Part shown: piece after piece, positions 1 to 10,689 of the stretch
How positions within the stretch are numbered: the stretch's first letter is position 1
Layout: each line of letters begins with the position of its first letter
From: Hymenobacter sp. BRD67
GTDB taxonomy: Bacteria > Bacteroidota > Bacteroidia > Cytophagales > Hymenobacteraceae
Assembly (NCBI RefSeq): GCF_013256425.1
Contig: NZ_CP053904.1
Coordinates: 806,001-870,000 of the forward strand
Direction of reading: 5' to 3'
Length of the DNA stretch: 64,000 nt
Made by a program: the position numbers and the translations under genes
Notes under the pieces: generated by a model
Told to the model about the DNA's origin: nothing
Seen by the model: only the letters and a program-made list of their open reading frames with translations
The model's database searches: none

Positions 1-1078
1 TAAGCAGGGCTATCTGGTCGATGTCGGTGGCCATCACAGTTGGGTCGAAGCTGCCACCACTGCCAGCAGTATAGGTAAAAGTTAATGTTTCCCACGTATT
101 AGCGGTGGCCGAGGTCGTGGCATTAAACGTGCCGCCATAGTTGCCATTGGGGTAGTTCTGGGCCGTTTTGGCTTTGTTTTGCAGTACCAGCTGCACCGGC
201 GTGCTCGCACCGGGGCTGCGGAATTTCATTGTTAATTTCTGCGCTCCGCTGGCATAGCTTGAGGCATCGGAAAACTTACCGTTTTTGGGCTGAATAACGA
301 TGGTGGCATACTGCTGCGAGCCGTCGCGCGCAAAGCTGGCGCAGGTGCTGCTGCTGTTGCCCGCCCCACTAGCCGGGTTGGGAGCGGCCTGGTTGAGTGT
401 GCCCTGTACAGTAGGATAATTAACCAGCCGGGTGCTCTCAAAGTCATCAAGCAGCATGGGAGCAGCAGTGGTGCTGTTGGTAGCCAGCTCTGGGCCCATC
501 AGGTCGTCGATGTAATAGGTGGCAGCGGTTGCTGTGCCCGGAGTTACCAGCATAACCATTTGGTCAACATCGGTAGACTTCACAGTCGGGTCGAAGCTGC
601 CGGGGCCGCCAGCAGTATAGGTAAACGTCAATGTTTCCCAGTTGCCGGCCGTAGCCGAGGTCGTGGCATTAAACGTGCCGCCATAGTTGCCATTGGGGTA
701 GTTCTGGGCCGTTTTGGCTTTGTTTTGCAGTACCAGCTGCACGGGCGTGCTCACACCGGGGCTGCGGAATTTCATCGATATCTTCTTGGTCCCCGCCGAA
801 TAGGCGCTTACGTCGGCCATCCGGCTGGGAGAGGCCGTAGGGTTAATAACGATAACGGCATACTGCGACGCATCGCGGTCATACTTGCCGCAGGTGCTGC
901 TGCTGTTGACGGTGTTGCTGCCGGGGTTAGCAGCGGCCTGGTTGAGCGCACCGCTAATGTTGCTGTACGTCACCAGCCGGGTGTTCTCGAAGTTGTCATA
1001 GAGCGTTTGGGCCGAAGCAGCGCGGCTGCCTAGCGTGAACAGGCCGGCAGTCAGTAAAAGCGTAGTAAAAGTTTTCAT
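1..1078 (-). CDS. Secreted protein with tandem ~182-residue repeats (3' end outside window)
   Basis: The frame is open from an ATG at 1078 to the window edge (359 codons), so the C terminus is missing. Residues 1-24 form a signal peptide ending in ASAQ. Two homologous units follow, near residues 25-206 and 207 onward. Each starts with a (D)xFExTRLV-type strand, contains a conserved SSSTC motif and a VQLVLQNKAKTAQNYP stretch, and the first ends in YYIDDLMGPEL. This resembles the jelly-roll or galactose-binding-like modules of Bacteroidota carbohydrate-active proteins. It is the last visible gene of the SusC/SusD/GH16 locus on the same strand, 82 bp after GH16, so a glycan-binding role is a reasonable inference. 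No catalytic motif is visible in the part present. The family assignment is uncertain. Confidence 0.8.
   Translation of the reverse strand, partial: MKTFTTLLLTAGLFTLGSRAASAQTLYDNFENTRLVTYSNISGALNQAAANPGSNTVNSSSTCGKYDRDASQYAVIVINPTASPSRMADVSAYSAGTKKISMKFRSPGVSTPVQLVLQNKAKTAQNYPNGNYGGTFNATTSATAGNWETLTFTYTAGGPGSFDPTVKSTDVDQMVMLVTPGTATAATYYIDDLMGPELATNSTTAAPMLLDDFESTRLVNYPTVQGTLNQAAPNPASGAGNSSSTCASFARDGSQQYATIVIQPKNGKFSDASSYASGAQKLTMKFRSPGASTPVQLVLQNKAKTAQNYPNGNYGGTFNATTSATANTWETLTFTYTAGSGGSFDPTVMATDIDQIALL
109..776. repeat. Near-identical internal direct repeat within the secreted repeat gene
   Basis: Bases 111-229 and 657-775 match over about 119 bp with two mismatches seen, offset by 546 bp (exactly 182 codons). 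Flanking parts of the two protein units have diverged. This suggests domain duplication with recent gene conversion or strong constraint on this segment. Confidence 0.85.
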
Positions 1079-1160
1079 GAAAAAAAAGTTGGTGGGGAAA
1101 TAGGAAAGTCACAACTCAACCCGGCCAGCCTGCACGTAGGATGGCCGGGTTGGTAAAAAA

Positions 1161-2053
1161 CTACTCTTTGTATTGAAAAAACCGCACGTAATCTACCTGC
1201 ATGGTTTGCGGGAAGGTCGTGCTGCCATCGGGGTTGCCATCAAAGTCGCCGCCCACCGCCAGGTTTAGGATGGCGTAGAAGGGGTTATTGAATGGATACG
1301 GCGACACGTCGCTCGAGGTCAGCGTGTAGTACTTATTGCCATCCACGTAGAAGTCCATCTGGTTCATGCTCCGCACGCAGCTAAAGACATGGAAGTCGCT
1401 CGAGAAGTCGCCGTTAGCCGTGCTCGGCAGTGCATAGACCGTGCCCTTGTACTGGTGGGTAGCTACCGAACTGCCATAGTGTACCGTGCTGTAGTCAGTA
1501 GTGGGCGAGCTGCCTTTCAGCTCCATGATATCGATTTCGCCGCAGGCCGGCCAGCTCGCCTGGCTATCATTGGCGCCCAGCATCCAGATGGCCGGCCACA
1601 TGCCCTTGCCCTTGGGCAGCTTGGCCCGCACATCGATGCGGCCGAAGGTAAACTGTTGCTTGCCTTTGGTGTTGATGCGGCCCGAGGTGTACTGCCGGCC
1701 GTTGTAGTTCTGCTGAATAGCCGTGATATTAAGCATACCGCCACTCAGGTTCACGTTGTTGCGCGAGTTGGTAGTGGCTTCCAGCTCGTTGTTGAACCAC
1801 ACATCCTTTACCTCGTAGCTCCACTTGGTTGCGTCGAGGCTGCTGTCGTTAAACTCGTCGCTCCATACCTGCACGCTGTAATCGGCATACGGATGAGGGG
1901 TGGCGTTAACGGCCGATGTGCTGGTGCCACCCGTGCCCGTAGTAGCCGTGATAACCGGCCCGGGGGATTTTGGGTGCAGCCACCGGCCGCCAGCGTCAGC
2001 GTAAAGCCCAGCGCCAAACGGCGGAGTGGCCACGCGGTCAATGAATATATCAT
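1161..2053 (-). CDS. GH16 family beta-glucanase lipoprotein (laminarinase-like), frame broken once
   Basis: Endo-acting beta-1,3(1,4)-glucanase candidate, probably anchored at the cell surface. The catalytic signature GEIDIME is present, with nucleophile and acid/base glutamates at about E173 and E178 of the repaired 297-residue protein; WPAIWML and the terminal VDYVRFFQ strand are also typical of GH16. The N-terminal lipoprotein signal (LAAGGC lipobox) lies in a different frame, starting at ATG 2053. The two frames join if one base is restored in the G run at 1962-1966 (C run on the coding strand). Without the repair, the catalytic frame would start with an implausible leader and no signal peptide. 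It lies downstream of SusC, SusD and a PKD lipoprotein on the same strand, as expected for a laminarin or beta-glucan utilisation locus. Confidence 0.88.
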
Positions 2054-2086
2054 ATTTACTAAGTAACAAGGGTGAGAAAAGGGCGC

Positions 2087-3340
2087 TTATTTGGCTACCA
2101 TCATAAAAGTGAACTGCGGGTCGTCGCTGGGGCCGCCGGCCCGCAGGGTCATGTGCTTGTCGTCAATGGAAAGAATCCGGTAAATCCGCGATGTAGGTGC
2201 ATTAGTTACGCCGATAAAGCTGCCGGGCTTGGTGAGTACAAACTGAGCCAGGCCCGCGCCCGAAGCCGGCCCGAAAGTGAAGGTAGTATTGTTGTCGGTG
2301 CGGGCTGCCTGGCAGGTATAGTCGATAGCCACAAACGTTTGGCCCTTGGCATCATACGTGAAGTTGCCGGTGCTTGTAAACGTGTACTCATCGTCGGCCT
2401 GGCAACTGGGTACGCTGCCCGCCGAGCCGCTCTTGTTATAGCCGCCGGGCGAAGCTTCGTTGCCGACTATAATGGTATTAGCTACCGTGTTGTCCAGCGT
2501 CCAGGTGCGCGAGGAGCCGCCCGTGAGGTACTTTTTAGCCCGGTCGAGGGCCGAAAGCTGCGGCATGTAGGTAGTTACCGTCTTGGTGCCGTCGGGGTTG
2601 GTGCCTTGCAGGCGCAGGCGGGTGGGCGTGGCCTCAAGAATGTCGTAGGTCTTGTTTACTACCGAGTCGGGCAGGCCGATAAATGCCTTGTTGCGCTGCA
2701 AAATAATCTGCCCCAGCGAGCCGTTGGGCTTATAGATAAAGTCCGAGTTGCCCGTCTGCGGGCTGCCGCAGGTGCCATTGCTGTACGTGCCGGTTCCGGC
2801 GTCGTAGGAGTAAGCAAAGGTGTTGGTAAACGAAAACTGGTCGTCGAGCTGGCAGGGGTTAAGCGTAGTCGAGCTGGATAAGGTGGCCCCGCTGGCCGAA
2901 AGCTTTACCACGGCCCCCGGCTGGTCGGAGAGCGTCCAGGAGGTAGCTCCCGAGCCACCGCAGGCCGTAAGCACCGCGTAAGCGGCATTGTCGCAAACGG
3001 TAGGGATAACTACCGGCTGCTGGGGCGAGATACCCGTACCGCCGCGCCCGGCAGCTGTCAGCTTCACGCGGTAGGTGCCGGGCAGCTTGTAGACGTGGGT
3101 CACGTTCTGACCTGACACCAGGGGCGAGCCATCGCCAAAGTCCCACTGATAGAGAAAGGCATCAGTGGTGGTGTTGGTGAACGTTGCTACTGCCGGGTAC
3201 TGGCTGGTATTGACCGTGACGGTAAAGCCGGGCGTGGGCACCGGACCTTCCAGGCTCGTCACGCCGGTATCCTTGCGGCAGGCAGCCAGCGCCGCCACAC
3301 CAGCCAGTAGCAGAGCAGCTTTGCGAAGTGAAGTAAACAT
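2087..3340 (-). CDS. PKD-domain lipoprotein of the beta-glucan locus (SusE-position surface glycan-binding candidate)
   Basis: A 417-residue protein. I start it at ATG 3340 because this places a clean lipoprotein signal (lipobox LAAC, Cys21) at the N terminus; a longer in-frame start at 3379 adds only a polar leader. Residues about 35-105 form a PKD fold with the hallmark WDFGDG and a HxYxxPGTYxVxLT strand. Two similar modules follow, each with a WTL opening, a central C-Q-x-D-D-x-(F/Y)-x-F motif and a single later Cys, which suggests internal duplication. PKD lipoproteins between SusD and a GH16 gene are a recurring arrangement in Bacteroidota glucan loci, where they are thought to bind glycan at the surface. 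No catalytic residues are evident. Confidence 0.85.
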   Translation of the reverse strand: MFTSLRKAALLLAGVAALAACRKDTGVTSLEGPVPTPGFTVTVNTSQYPAVATFTNTTTDAFLYQWDFGDGSPLVSGQNVTHVYKLPGTYRVKLTAAGRGGTGISPQQPVVIPTVCDNAAYAVLTACGGSGATSWTLSDQPGAVVKLSASGATLSSSTTLNPCQLDDQFSFTNTFAYSYDAGTGTYSNGTCGSPQTGNSDFIYKPNGSLGQIILQRNKAFIGLPDSVVNKTYDILEATPTRLRLQGTNPDGTKTVTTYMPQLSALDRAKKYLTGGSSRTWTLDNTVANTIIVGNEASPGGYNKSGSAGSVPSCQADDEYTFTSTGNFTYDAKGQTFVAIDYTCQAARTDNNTTFTFGPASGAGLAQFVLTKPGSFIGVTNAPTSRIYRILSIDDKHMTLRAGGPSDDPQFTFMMVAK

Positions 3341-3384
3341 ATATTTTCGGGTGGGATGTTTAGGGCGTATGAGGGCCAAATGTA

Positions 3385-4860
3385 TTAATAGCCAGGGTTC
3401 TGAGCCAGCGAGGGGTTGGCGTCGCGCTCGCTTTGCGGAATAGGCAGCACAATATTGAAGGGCTTGATGCCTTTCGCCAGCAGCGCCGGATTAGTGAGCA
3501 GCTTACCCGTGCGCTTAAGGTCAAACCAGCGGTCGTCTTCAAACGCCAGCTCGTAGCGGCGCTCCTTCACAACGGCATCCGTAAAATTGGGCGTGTTGGC
3601 GCTGGTCAGGTTGGGCAGGCCTGCCCTGGTACGTACTGTATTAATAGCTGTGTAGCCTTCGGGAGTAGGCCCCACGGCTTCGGCCAGAATCAGGTACATC
3701 TCGGACAGGCGCAGCACCGGAAAGTTCAGCGGGGAGTCCCAGACGTTGGTGTTCACCTTGCCCACAAACCACTTTTTGCAGTTGTAGCCATAAGGGGAGC
3801 CGGGCAGCGAAGCTGGCTGGGCATTAGTGGCACTGCCGGCGGGGTAGGGGTCGCCGGGCGACCAAATGGTAACGGCCTTGCGCTTGTCGCCGGGCTCGTA
3901 GCCCTGCACAAACTCCAGCTCCGGGATATTGAAGCCGTAGCCGCCCTGCGGAACCAGGCCCTGGCCGCGGGGGCCAAAAAACTCGTTGCCCACAAAGCCC
4001 AGGCCATCGAACGTGTACTGATTCAGTCCGTTCACGTATTGCACCTCAAATAAAGATTCCTGCCCGTTCTCGTTGGCCACTTTAAAATTGTCGCCGTAGT
4101 TGGGCCACAGGCTTTTGCCCGAGTTCGCGATAACGGCCCGGGCCTGAATAGCCGCATTGGGAAGGTCGCCCATGGTCAGGTACACCTTAGCCAGCAGGCC
4201 GGTAGCAGCCCACGTAGTAGCCCGGCCCAGGTCGGCGCCGCCGTACACGGGAGGAAGGTTGCCGATGGCGGCCTTCAGGTCGGTTACAATCTGGGTGTAA
4301 ATCTGAGCGGCCGGGGTGCGGGGCAGCTGCGCGTCGGCCGGGCTGGCCGGCGGCACCAAGATGAGCGGTACGTCGCCGTAGGCCCGCACCAGGTCAAAAT
4401 AGTATTTTGCCCGCAGAAACTGCGCCTCGCCCAGGCTGCGCTTCCGGATGGCATCGCTCATGTTCGTGATGCCGGGTACCTTTTGCAGCACCAGGTTGCA
4501 GGCTCCAATGCCTACGTAGCAGCCACCCCACAGGCGACCAACCATCGGGTTGGTAGACGGTATATTAAAAAAATCGAGCTGAATCTCCTCAGCTCCGTCG
4601 CCGCCGCCGCCACCGCCGGTAAAGGAGTTGTCAGACATAATCTCGCCGATTCCCCACAGGGCGTAGTTGTACTGCCCGCCTACGCCGAGCTGTGAGTAGC
4701 AGGCCGTTACGGCCTGAATGGCATCCGACTCGGACTGATAAAAGTTTACAGTTGTAATCTGGTCTACAGGCTGTAAATCCAGAAACTTTTTGCCGCAGCC
4801 GCCGAGCAGTGCCAGGCTTAGCAAAGCACTGGCAGTGAGTTTAGTAGATAAAGAACGCAT
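3385..4860 (-). CDS. RagB/SusD family outer-membrane glycan-binding lipoprotein
   Basis: A 491-residue SusD-like lipoprotein that captures oligosaccharide at the cell surface and lids the partner SusC pore. The lipobox LLGGC places the acylated cysteine at residue 22. The N-terminal KKFLDLQPVDQ, the TPR-like helices (AQFLRAKYYFDLVRAYGDVPLI), and the C-terminal region (LRLSEMYLILAEAV, ERRYELAFEDDRWFDLKRTGK, QNPGY end) are classic for the family. It follows SusC by 89 bp on the same strand, so the two are almost certainly co-transcribed. The neighbouring GH16 enzyme suggests beta-glucan as the ligand; the sequence alone does not prove the substrate. Confidence 0.96.
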   Translation of the reverse strand: MRSLSTKLTASALLSLALLGGCGKKFLDLQPVDQITTVNFYQSESDAIQAVTACYSQLGVGGQYNYALWGIGEIMSDNSFTGGGGGGDGAEEIQLDFFNIPSTNPMVGRLWGGCYVGIGACNLVLQKVPGITNMSDAIRKRSLGEAQFLRAKYYFDLVRAYGDVPLILVPPASPADAQLPRTPAAQIYTQIVTDLKAAIGNLPPVYGGADLGRATTWAATGLLAKVYLTMGDLPNAAIQARAVIANSGKSLWPNYGDNFKVANENGQESLFEVQYVNGLNQYTFDGLGFVGNEFFGPRGQGLVPQGGYGFNIPELEFVQGYEPGDKRKAVTIWSPGDPYPAGSATNAQPASLPGSPYGYNCKKWFVGKVNTNVWDSPLNFPVLRLSEMYLILAEAVGPTPEGYTAINTVRTRAGLPNLTSANTPNFTDAVVKERRYELAFEDDRWFDLKRTGKLLTNPALLAKGIKPFNIVLPIPQSERDANPSLAQNPGY

Positions 4861-4949
4861 GGGTGGGATGGGAGAAGCCTTGTGTGAAAAAGAAAGAAGT
4901 GCCCTACTGATAATCCTTGCCTTTTTTCACGACGGCTTCCGCTATTAAG

Positions 4950-7900
4950 TTAAAAGCCAATGTTCAAGCCAGCAATAAACACGCGCGACTGGGGGTAGAT
5001 ACCCCGGTCGATGCCATAGGCGCCGGCCTGGCTGCCAATCTCGGGGTCAAAGCCGGTGTACTTGGTGAGGGTTACCAGGTTTTGAGCGGTCAGGTACACG
5101 CGCAGCGACTGGCTACCAAAACGGTTGATAAGCGGCTTGGCGAAGTTGTAGCCCAGGGTTAGCACCTTGAGGCGCACATAAGAGCCGTCTTCTACGAAGT
5201 AGCTGCTCACGCGCAGGTTCTGGTTGGGGTCGCCGGCCACGGCGCGGGGCACGTCGGTGCTGGTGCCAGGGCCGGTCCAGCGGCCCAGTACGCGGGTGCT
5301 GCTATTGCCATTGCTATATAAGCCACCTTCCGTATACACGCGGTTCAGGTCATAAATCTGATTACCCTCCGAGCCCTGCACAAAAGCTGTCAGGTCGAAT
5401 CCTTTGTAGCTCAAGGTGTTGTTAATGCCAAAGGTGAACTTTGGATTAGGATTGCCGATAAATGTGCGGTCAAGGTCATTCACTACACCATCCCCGTTAA
5501 TATCCTTAAACTTGATATCGCCGGGAGCGGTGCCGGAAAATTGGTAGACACCCGTTGGCGAAGCAGCGTTCAATTTTGCTATTTCTTCGGGCGATTGAAA
5601 CAGCCCATCGGCTACGTAGCCATAAAACGCGCCGATTGGCTGGCCCTGGTCGAAGCGCGAGATGGCCGTGCCCGTGCGGGTAGTCGTCCCGTTGAAGGGA
5701 GTAGCCACATTCAGGCTCTGAATCAGGTTGCGGTAGGCCGAGAAGGTAATGCCGGTGGTCCAGCTCAGGCCGCTGCCGCCCGTCAAGTTACGGGTGTTCA
5801 GCGAGATGTCGATACCCTTGTTTTGTACCGTTACTGCGTTGGTAGGAACTGCCTCATAAGTGCCCGACACCAAGGTAGGCGGCACATTGCTGATGAGGTT
5901 ATCCGAGTGGCGGCGGTAGATGTCTACCGTCAGCTCAACGCGGTTTTGAAACAGGCCCAGGTCCAGGCCCAGGTTCGACTGCTTGTTAATCTCCCAGCGC
6001 AGCTGATTGTTGGCACCCCGGGTAGGCGCCGCGCCCTGCAGCACCGTTGCAGGAGACCCAAACGGATAGCTGATGCCGGTATTGATAGTTGCCAGATAGG
6101 CAAAGCGCCCGGCATTCAGGGGGTTGCCTACCTGGCCATACCCTCCGCGCAGCTTCAGGTTGCTGATAACCGGAATATCTTTGATAAAGCTTTCTTCCGA
6201 GAGGCGCCAGCCGAGCGAAACCCCGGGAAAGAAGCCGAACTGATAGCCGGGCGCAAACTGGGAGGAACCGTCTTCACGGGCGGTGACCGTGAGCAGGTAC
6301 TTGCCCGCATACTCGTAGTTGATACGCCCAAAGTAGCTGGCCAGCCGGTCAGTAATCGGCGCAACGCCGATGCCGCCGTTGGTAACCGGAAAGGCAGGGT
6401 TGGCGGCCGGGCCAGCGTTAATGTTCTGCAGGCTGTTGCTCAGGTAGCCCGAGCGGTTGGCGCTCAGATAGGTATACTGAAACTGCTGGGCCGACTGCCC
6501 GGCCAGCACGGTCAAATGGTGCTTTTCGGCAAAAATACGGTCGTAAGTAGCCGTGTTTTCAATCAGATACGTTGGGTTGTAGTTGCTCGAAGAGTAGGCG
6601 CCCGCTACTGAGTTGCGGGGCGAATTGGGCCCGAGCGAAGGGGTAAAGCCGTTGCTGTTATCAAAAATGAGGTCGACCCCCACGTTGGTACGAAAGCGCA
6701 GGCCCTTGAGCGGCTCTACCTCGCCGAAAAAGGAGCCAATAATGCGGTTGCGGCTGAACTTGGAATTGGTAATCAGCGACTGCAGTACCGGGTTGGGCTC
6801 GATGAAGTTGTCGGCGGTAGCAGTTGGCTCGTAATAGGTGCCGTCGGGGTTGTACACCGGGATGGTAGGCGGGAGCTGAATGACGTTGTTAATCACCCCA
6901 AACTCGTCGTTGCCGGTATTCAGCTGCCGGTCTTCCTGGTGGCTGACGGCTAAGCTGTTGCCCACCTTAACGTATTTGTTAAGCTGAATATCGCCATTGG
7001 CTCGCAGCGTAAAGCGCTCAAAGTTAGAGCCATTCAGCGTACCATCCTGCTGAAAGTAGCCGGCCGACAGGGCAAAGCGGGCTTTATCGCTGCCTCCGTT
7101 GGCCGAGACATTGTAGCTCTGAATAACGGCCGTGGGCCGGAACACTGCTTTCTGCCAATCGGTGCTCGTGGTCAGGGAGCTGGGGTCAGCGTATTTGGGG
7201 TTGATAGGCTGGCCGGCCGCAATCAGGCTCTCATTATTGATAACGGCGTACTGCTGCGCATTGAGCAGGTCGAGCTTGCGCCAGGGCTGCTGTATACCCC
7301 GGTAGCCATCAAGCGAGATGGTTGCGTTGCCAGCTTTGCCGCGTTTGGTGGTGATAATTACCACGCCGTTGGCGGCCCGCAACCCGTAAATGGCCGTAGC
7401 CGAGGCATCCTTGAGCACGTCAATGCTCTCGATGTCATTAGGATTAATGGAGTTGAGCTGGTTTTCTACCGCATTGCCATTCGAGTCTGAGCTGGGCAGC
7501 GGAAAGCCATCGACCACGTAAAGAGGGGAGTTGTTGCCGGCCGAGGAAATACCCCGGATGCGCACCGTTGTGCCGCCCGCCCCGCCCGGCGCCCCCGAGT
7601 TTTGCGTTACCGTTACCCCGGCCGCCCGGCCTTGCAGCGCCTGGGTAGGGTCGGCTACCGGCTGGCTGGCAATTTCGCGGCCCGAAACCGAGGATATTGC
7701 CCCTGTTACATCCGATTTTTCCTGGGTTCCGTAGCCTACTACCACTACCTCGTTCAGGCCTTGCGCTGTCTCACGCAGCGTCACGCTCAGGTTGCTGGCA
7801 GTAGCGCTGGTCACGGTAACCGACTGGGTAACAAAGCCAACGTAGCTGAAAGAAATGGTGCTGCCCTCGGGGCATTCAGGCTGAAGCTGCCATCTGCGCC

Positions 7901-8137
7901 GGTAGTGGTGCCAATACTGCTGGCCCGCACAAGTACCGTAACACCCGGCAGGCCGGTGCCATCGGCTCCGACCACCCGGCCGCTCACCGGTATAGTAGGG
8001 GCTGGGCGCTTCTGTAGCCGGGCAGGTATATGTCCGCCCGTGGGAGCAGCCAGAACGAAGCTAGTGGGAAGTCCGCATGCCAGCAGTACAGCCGAGCCGC
8101 GGAGCAGCCAACCTATAGGGTATAGGCTTTTTTTCAT
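4950..8137 (-). CDS. SusC/RagA TonB-linked outer-membrane transporter, frame broken once
   Basis: About 1062 residues after repair. ATG 8137 gives a signal peptide, then a carboxypeptidase-regulatory-like beta domain (VSGRVVGADGTGLPGVTV). The TonB-box region (LNEVVVVGYGTQ), plug (SIDVLKDASATAIYG, GVVIITTKRG) and 22-strand barrel follow, ending in FIAGLNIGF. The coding frame is split after about codon 90. Restoring one base in the run near 7866-7873 joins GSFSLNAP to EGSTISFSYVGF, the normal continuity for this family. It imports oligosaccharides across the outer membrane with the adjacent SusD. No sigma/anti-sigma-type N-terminal extension is present, so regulation is probably through another sensor. 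Confidence 0.93.
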
Positions 8138-8178
8138 GAAGAGGGTGGGAAAAAGAACTTAAAGCAGCTAGAGTGCTT

Positions 8179-8210
8179 CAAAGCTAGGGTCTTGTGTTCA
8201 GCAAATGCAA
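8179..8210 (-). promoter_or_regulatory. Candidate Bacteroidota promoter for the SusCD operon
   Basis: On the minus strand a TAGCTTTG box (8186-8179) matches the TAnnTTTG -7 consensus of Bacteroidota. TTG/TTTG motifs lie 15-21 bp upstream, and the box is about 42 bp before the susC start. The spacing to the -33 box is not ideal. The rest of the 330 bp gap between susC and the next gene (8138-8467) shows no other clear element. Confidence 0.4.
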
Positions 8211-8467
8211 GCTTAAAAACTGCCTTCAGGGCTTTAAAACGGCCATTTTGTGGTAAGCACCGCTTAGGTGATTACGTTTACTGCACAAGTAGGCATTGCG
8301 TATTATAGGGCTGGCAAGGGCTAAAAGCACTATTGCTACCCGCTACCTGTATCCTAAAAAACAATGAGCCGGCGGCCATTTTTTTCGAAAAAAATTGCTC
8401 GCCGGCCTATGCTATAGTAATCCCCGCCAAAATCTTCCGCAATCGTTACCGGAAACTAGCTGCCTGC

Positions 8468-10505
8468 CTACTGGTGGTCGCTTATATCGGTCAGCTCCTC
8501 CTGCTCTACATCAGCCGAGCCGTCCAGCAGCACATGGGTCCAGGGCTCGCCGTCGAAGAAGTCGGGGCATGGCTGCGCCGCTGCAAAGCTGCCAGCACTT
8601 TCTGGGCAAACGACCAGCTCGTGGCCGGGCGCAGCTCCAGTACCCTGGCCAGCTCGGCCGGCGCATAGCGCCCCCGGTGGGCGTGTAGCAGGAATACCGC
8701 ATATAGCGCCTTGACAATAGGAAACTTGCATTTCTGAAGCAGCGTACCAGTGGTGGCCGACTCTACGTAGCGGCAGCGGGTGCAGCGCCGGGCAAAGGGC
8801 TCGCGGGCCTCGCAGCTTTTTTCGTGGCCGCACTTGCGGCAGCGATAGCCACCTTGCCACTTCAGGTCGGCGAGGTAGCGCAGGCAGGCATCTTTGTCGG
8901 GATAAAGCTGGCTGAACTCGCCAAAGTCAAACTCCCGGGCTTGCAAGCGGGCATGCTTCTGGTCCTGCAAGTCGCGGCTCAGGTCGCTGTTGAGTTGCTC
9001 AATAGCGGCCGACTGGAGCGCCAGCAGGCCGTTGGTTTCGAGCAGTTCACGGTTTTGGGCCGCAATGGTATCGTTTTGCTGGCGCAGCTCGTCGGTACGG
9101 CGGGCCACCAGCGCCTCCAGCTCACTGTTGAGCTGGTCTTTGAGCGCCTGGTTCTCGCGTAGCTGCTCCAGCAGCTGGTCCTGGGCCTGGTGGCGCTTGC
9201 GCAGCTGCTTCAGCAGCCGCCGCTGCGTTACCAGAGTGGTATCCATCAGGCCCTTTATCTTATCGGCCAGCGCGTAGCTGAGTACGGCTACCTCAATTAC
9301 AAACGCTACGTTCAGGCTATATACCGTGTAGGCGTTATTATAAAAATCAATGCCCAGCTTGCGACAGATGAGAAAAGTGAGGCTGCCCGCCACCAGTGCC
9401 TGGGCCAGCAACAGGTAGCGAGCCGGGCGCAGGCCACCCCGGTAAGCCCGCCAGGCAGCGTAATAAAGCAGGCCATACGGCAGCAGGTAAAGCCAGAAGC
9501 TAAACCCGGAATGAATGAGCGCCACATCGAGCACCAGCAGCGCGCCGCTTAGCGATACCACCCAGCGAATGTGCTGGTCGAGCACCGGCAGCCGGGCGGC
9601 CGTATCAAGAAATGAGCGCGCATACTGCGCAAAAGTCAGCAGCAGCAGCACCGGCGCGACGGCCCCGATAAAATGGTTGAGCGGCGCGCTGAATGGCCAC
9701 ATGTACTGAAAGCCTAGGCCATCCTCGGAAAGAAAAAGCAGTGCCCCGCTCAGCACATAAAATACGTAGTGAATGTACGATTTTTCCTTTAAGAAGAAAA
9801 ATAGAAACAGGTTGTACACCAGCATGATGAAGAGCACCCCGTAGAAGCCGCCGAGCAGCCAGTACTGCAGGCTCATCTCCGGAATCAGGGCCGGGCCGCT
9901 GTGCAGCATGGCCCGGAAGCTGGTAGGCGTGTCGGAGCGCAGGCGCAGGTAGTAGGTTGTGGGCTGGCCGTGCCGCAGCCCCAGGTTGAATAGAAAATTT
10001 TTGTAGGGTAGTGGGCGGGTGGCAAACGGGTAGTTGGCGCCGGTCGTGACGCTGTCGTAGGCCAGCGCCAGCCCCGCCGCAGCGGGGCGAAACAGCGTAG
10101 CCGAGCCAATATGGGGGTCGTAGAGCTCTAGGTACCAGTCGGCAGCCAGGCGGGCATCGGCCAGCACTGTAAAGCGTAGCCAGTAGGTGCTGCGCGGATG
10201 CCGAATGTTGGGCGGGAGCGAAGTGCCGGCCAGGGTAGCGAAGTGGCTGGCCCAGGCTGGGCTGCTAACGGCGGCAATCGGCAGGTGGCCGCTGGGGTCT
10301 TCGAGTACGCTGTAGTAGCGGTCTTCGAGGTACTGGGCCTGGTGAGCAGTAGTAGCCACCAGGGTATCTTCGGGGCGGCCGCGCCGGGGCGGACTAGGCC
10401 CAGCAGCAGGCTCAGAAACAGCACAACGCCTGCGCGATGCCGGGCAGGCAGGCGGTAGTCCGCCAGCGCGGCCAGCCGGCCGCAGGTCAGGTAGAAAGGT
10501 TGCAA
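8468..10505 (-). CDS. 7TMR-DISM membrane sensor with coiled coil and IS1595-like zinc-ribbon tail, frame broken twice
   Basis: About 679 residues after repair. A signal peptide in one frame (start 10505, cleavage near GAAA/P45) joins a 7TMR-DISM extracellular beta domain (roughly 46-190) if one base is added at 10372-10375. Seven membrane segments follow (roughly 210-410), then a long Gln/Leu-rich coiled coil (415-545). Next comes a zinc ribbon, CRKC...CTRC (about 560-590), followed by helices of the type seen after the ribbon in IS1595 transposases (LARVLELRPATSWSFAQKVLAAL). The natural acidic C terminus (DGEPWTHVLLDGSADVEQ) lies in another frame, joined by one base at 8564-8567. No kinase, cyclase or DDE nuclease domain is visible. 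It probably senses an extracellular ligand and signals through the ribbon, which might bind nucleic acid or protein. The output is unknown. Confidence 0.85.
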
Positions 10506-10689
10506 GAGCGAAGTGCGTTGGGGTGGGATAGGATGCGCACGGAGGAGATAGTAAAAGTAACAAAAAATGCTGGTCGGCCGAGCGAGGAAAGCCGGCCAGC
10601 AGTCGGCACAATTCGCCCGATGGTCGGGCGCAGGCCGGGTTAGCTCGCCAGAGCCGTTACATTTGGGTACTATACTTCATGGAGTAATC

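Noticed and set aside
7811..7880. Programmed frameshift in susC
   Set aside because: No slippery heptamer with a stimulatory structure was seen, and the same type of break occurs in nine other unrelated genes in G/C runs, so a sequence error is simpler.
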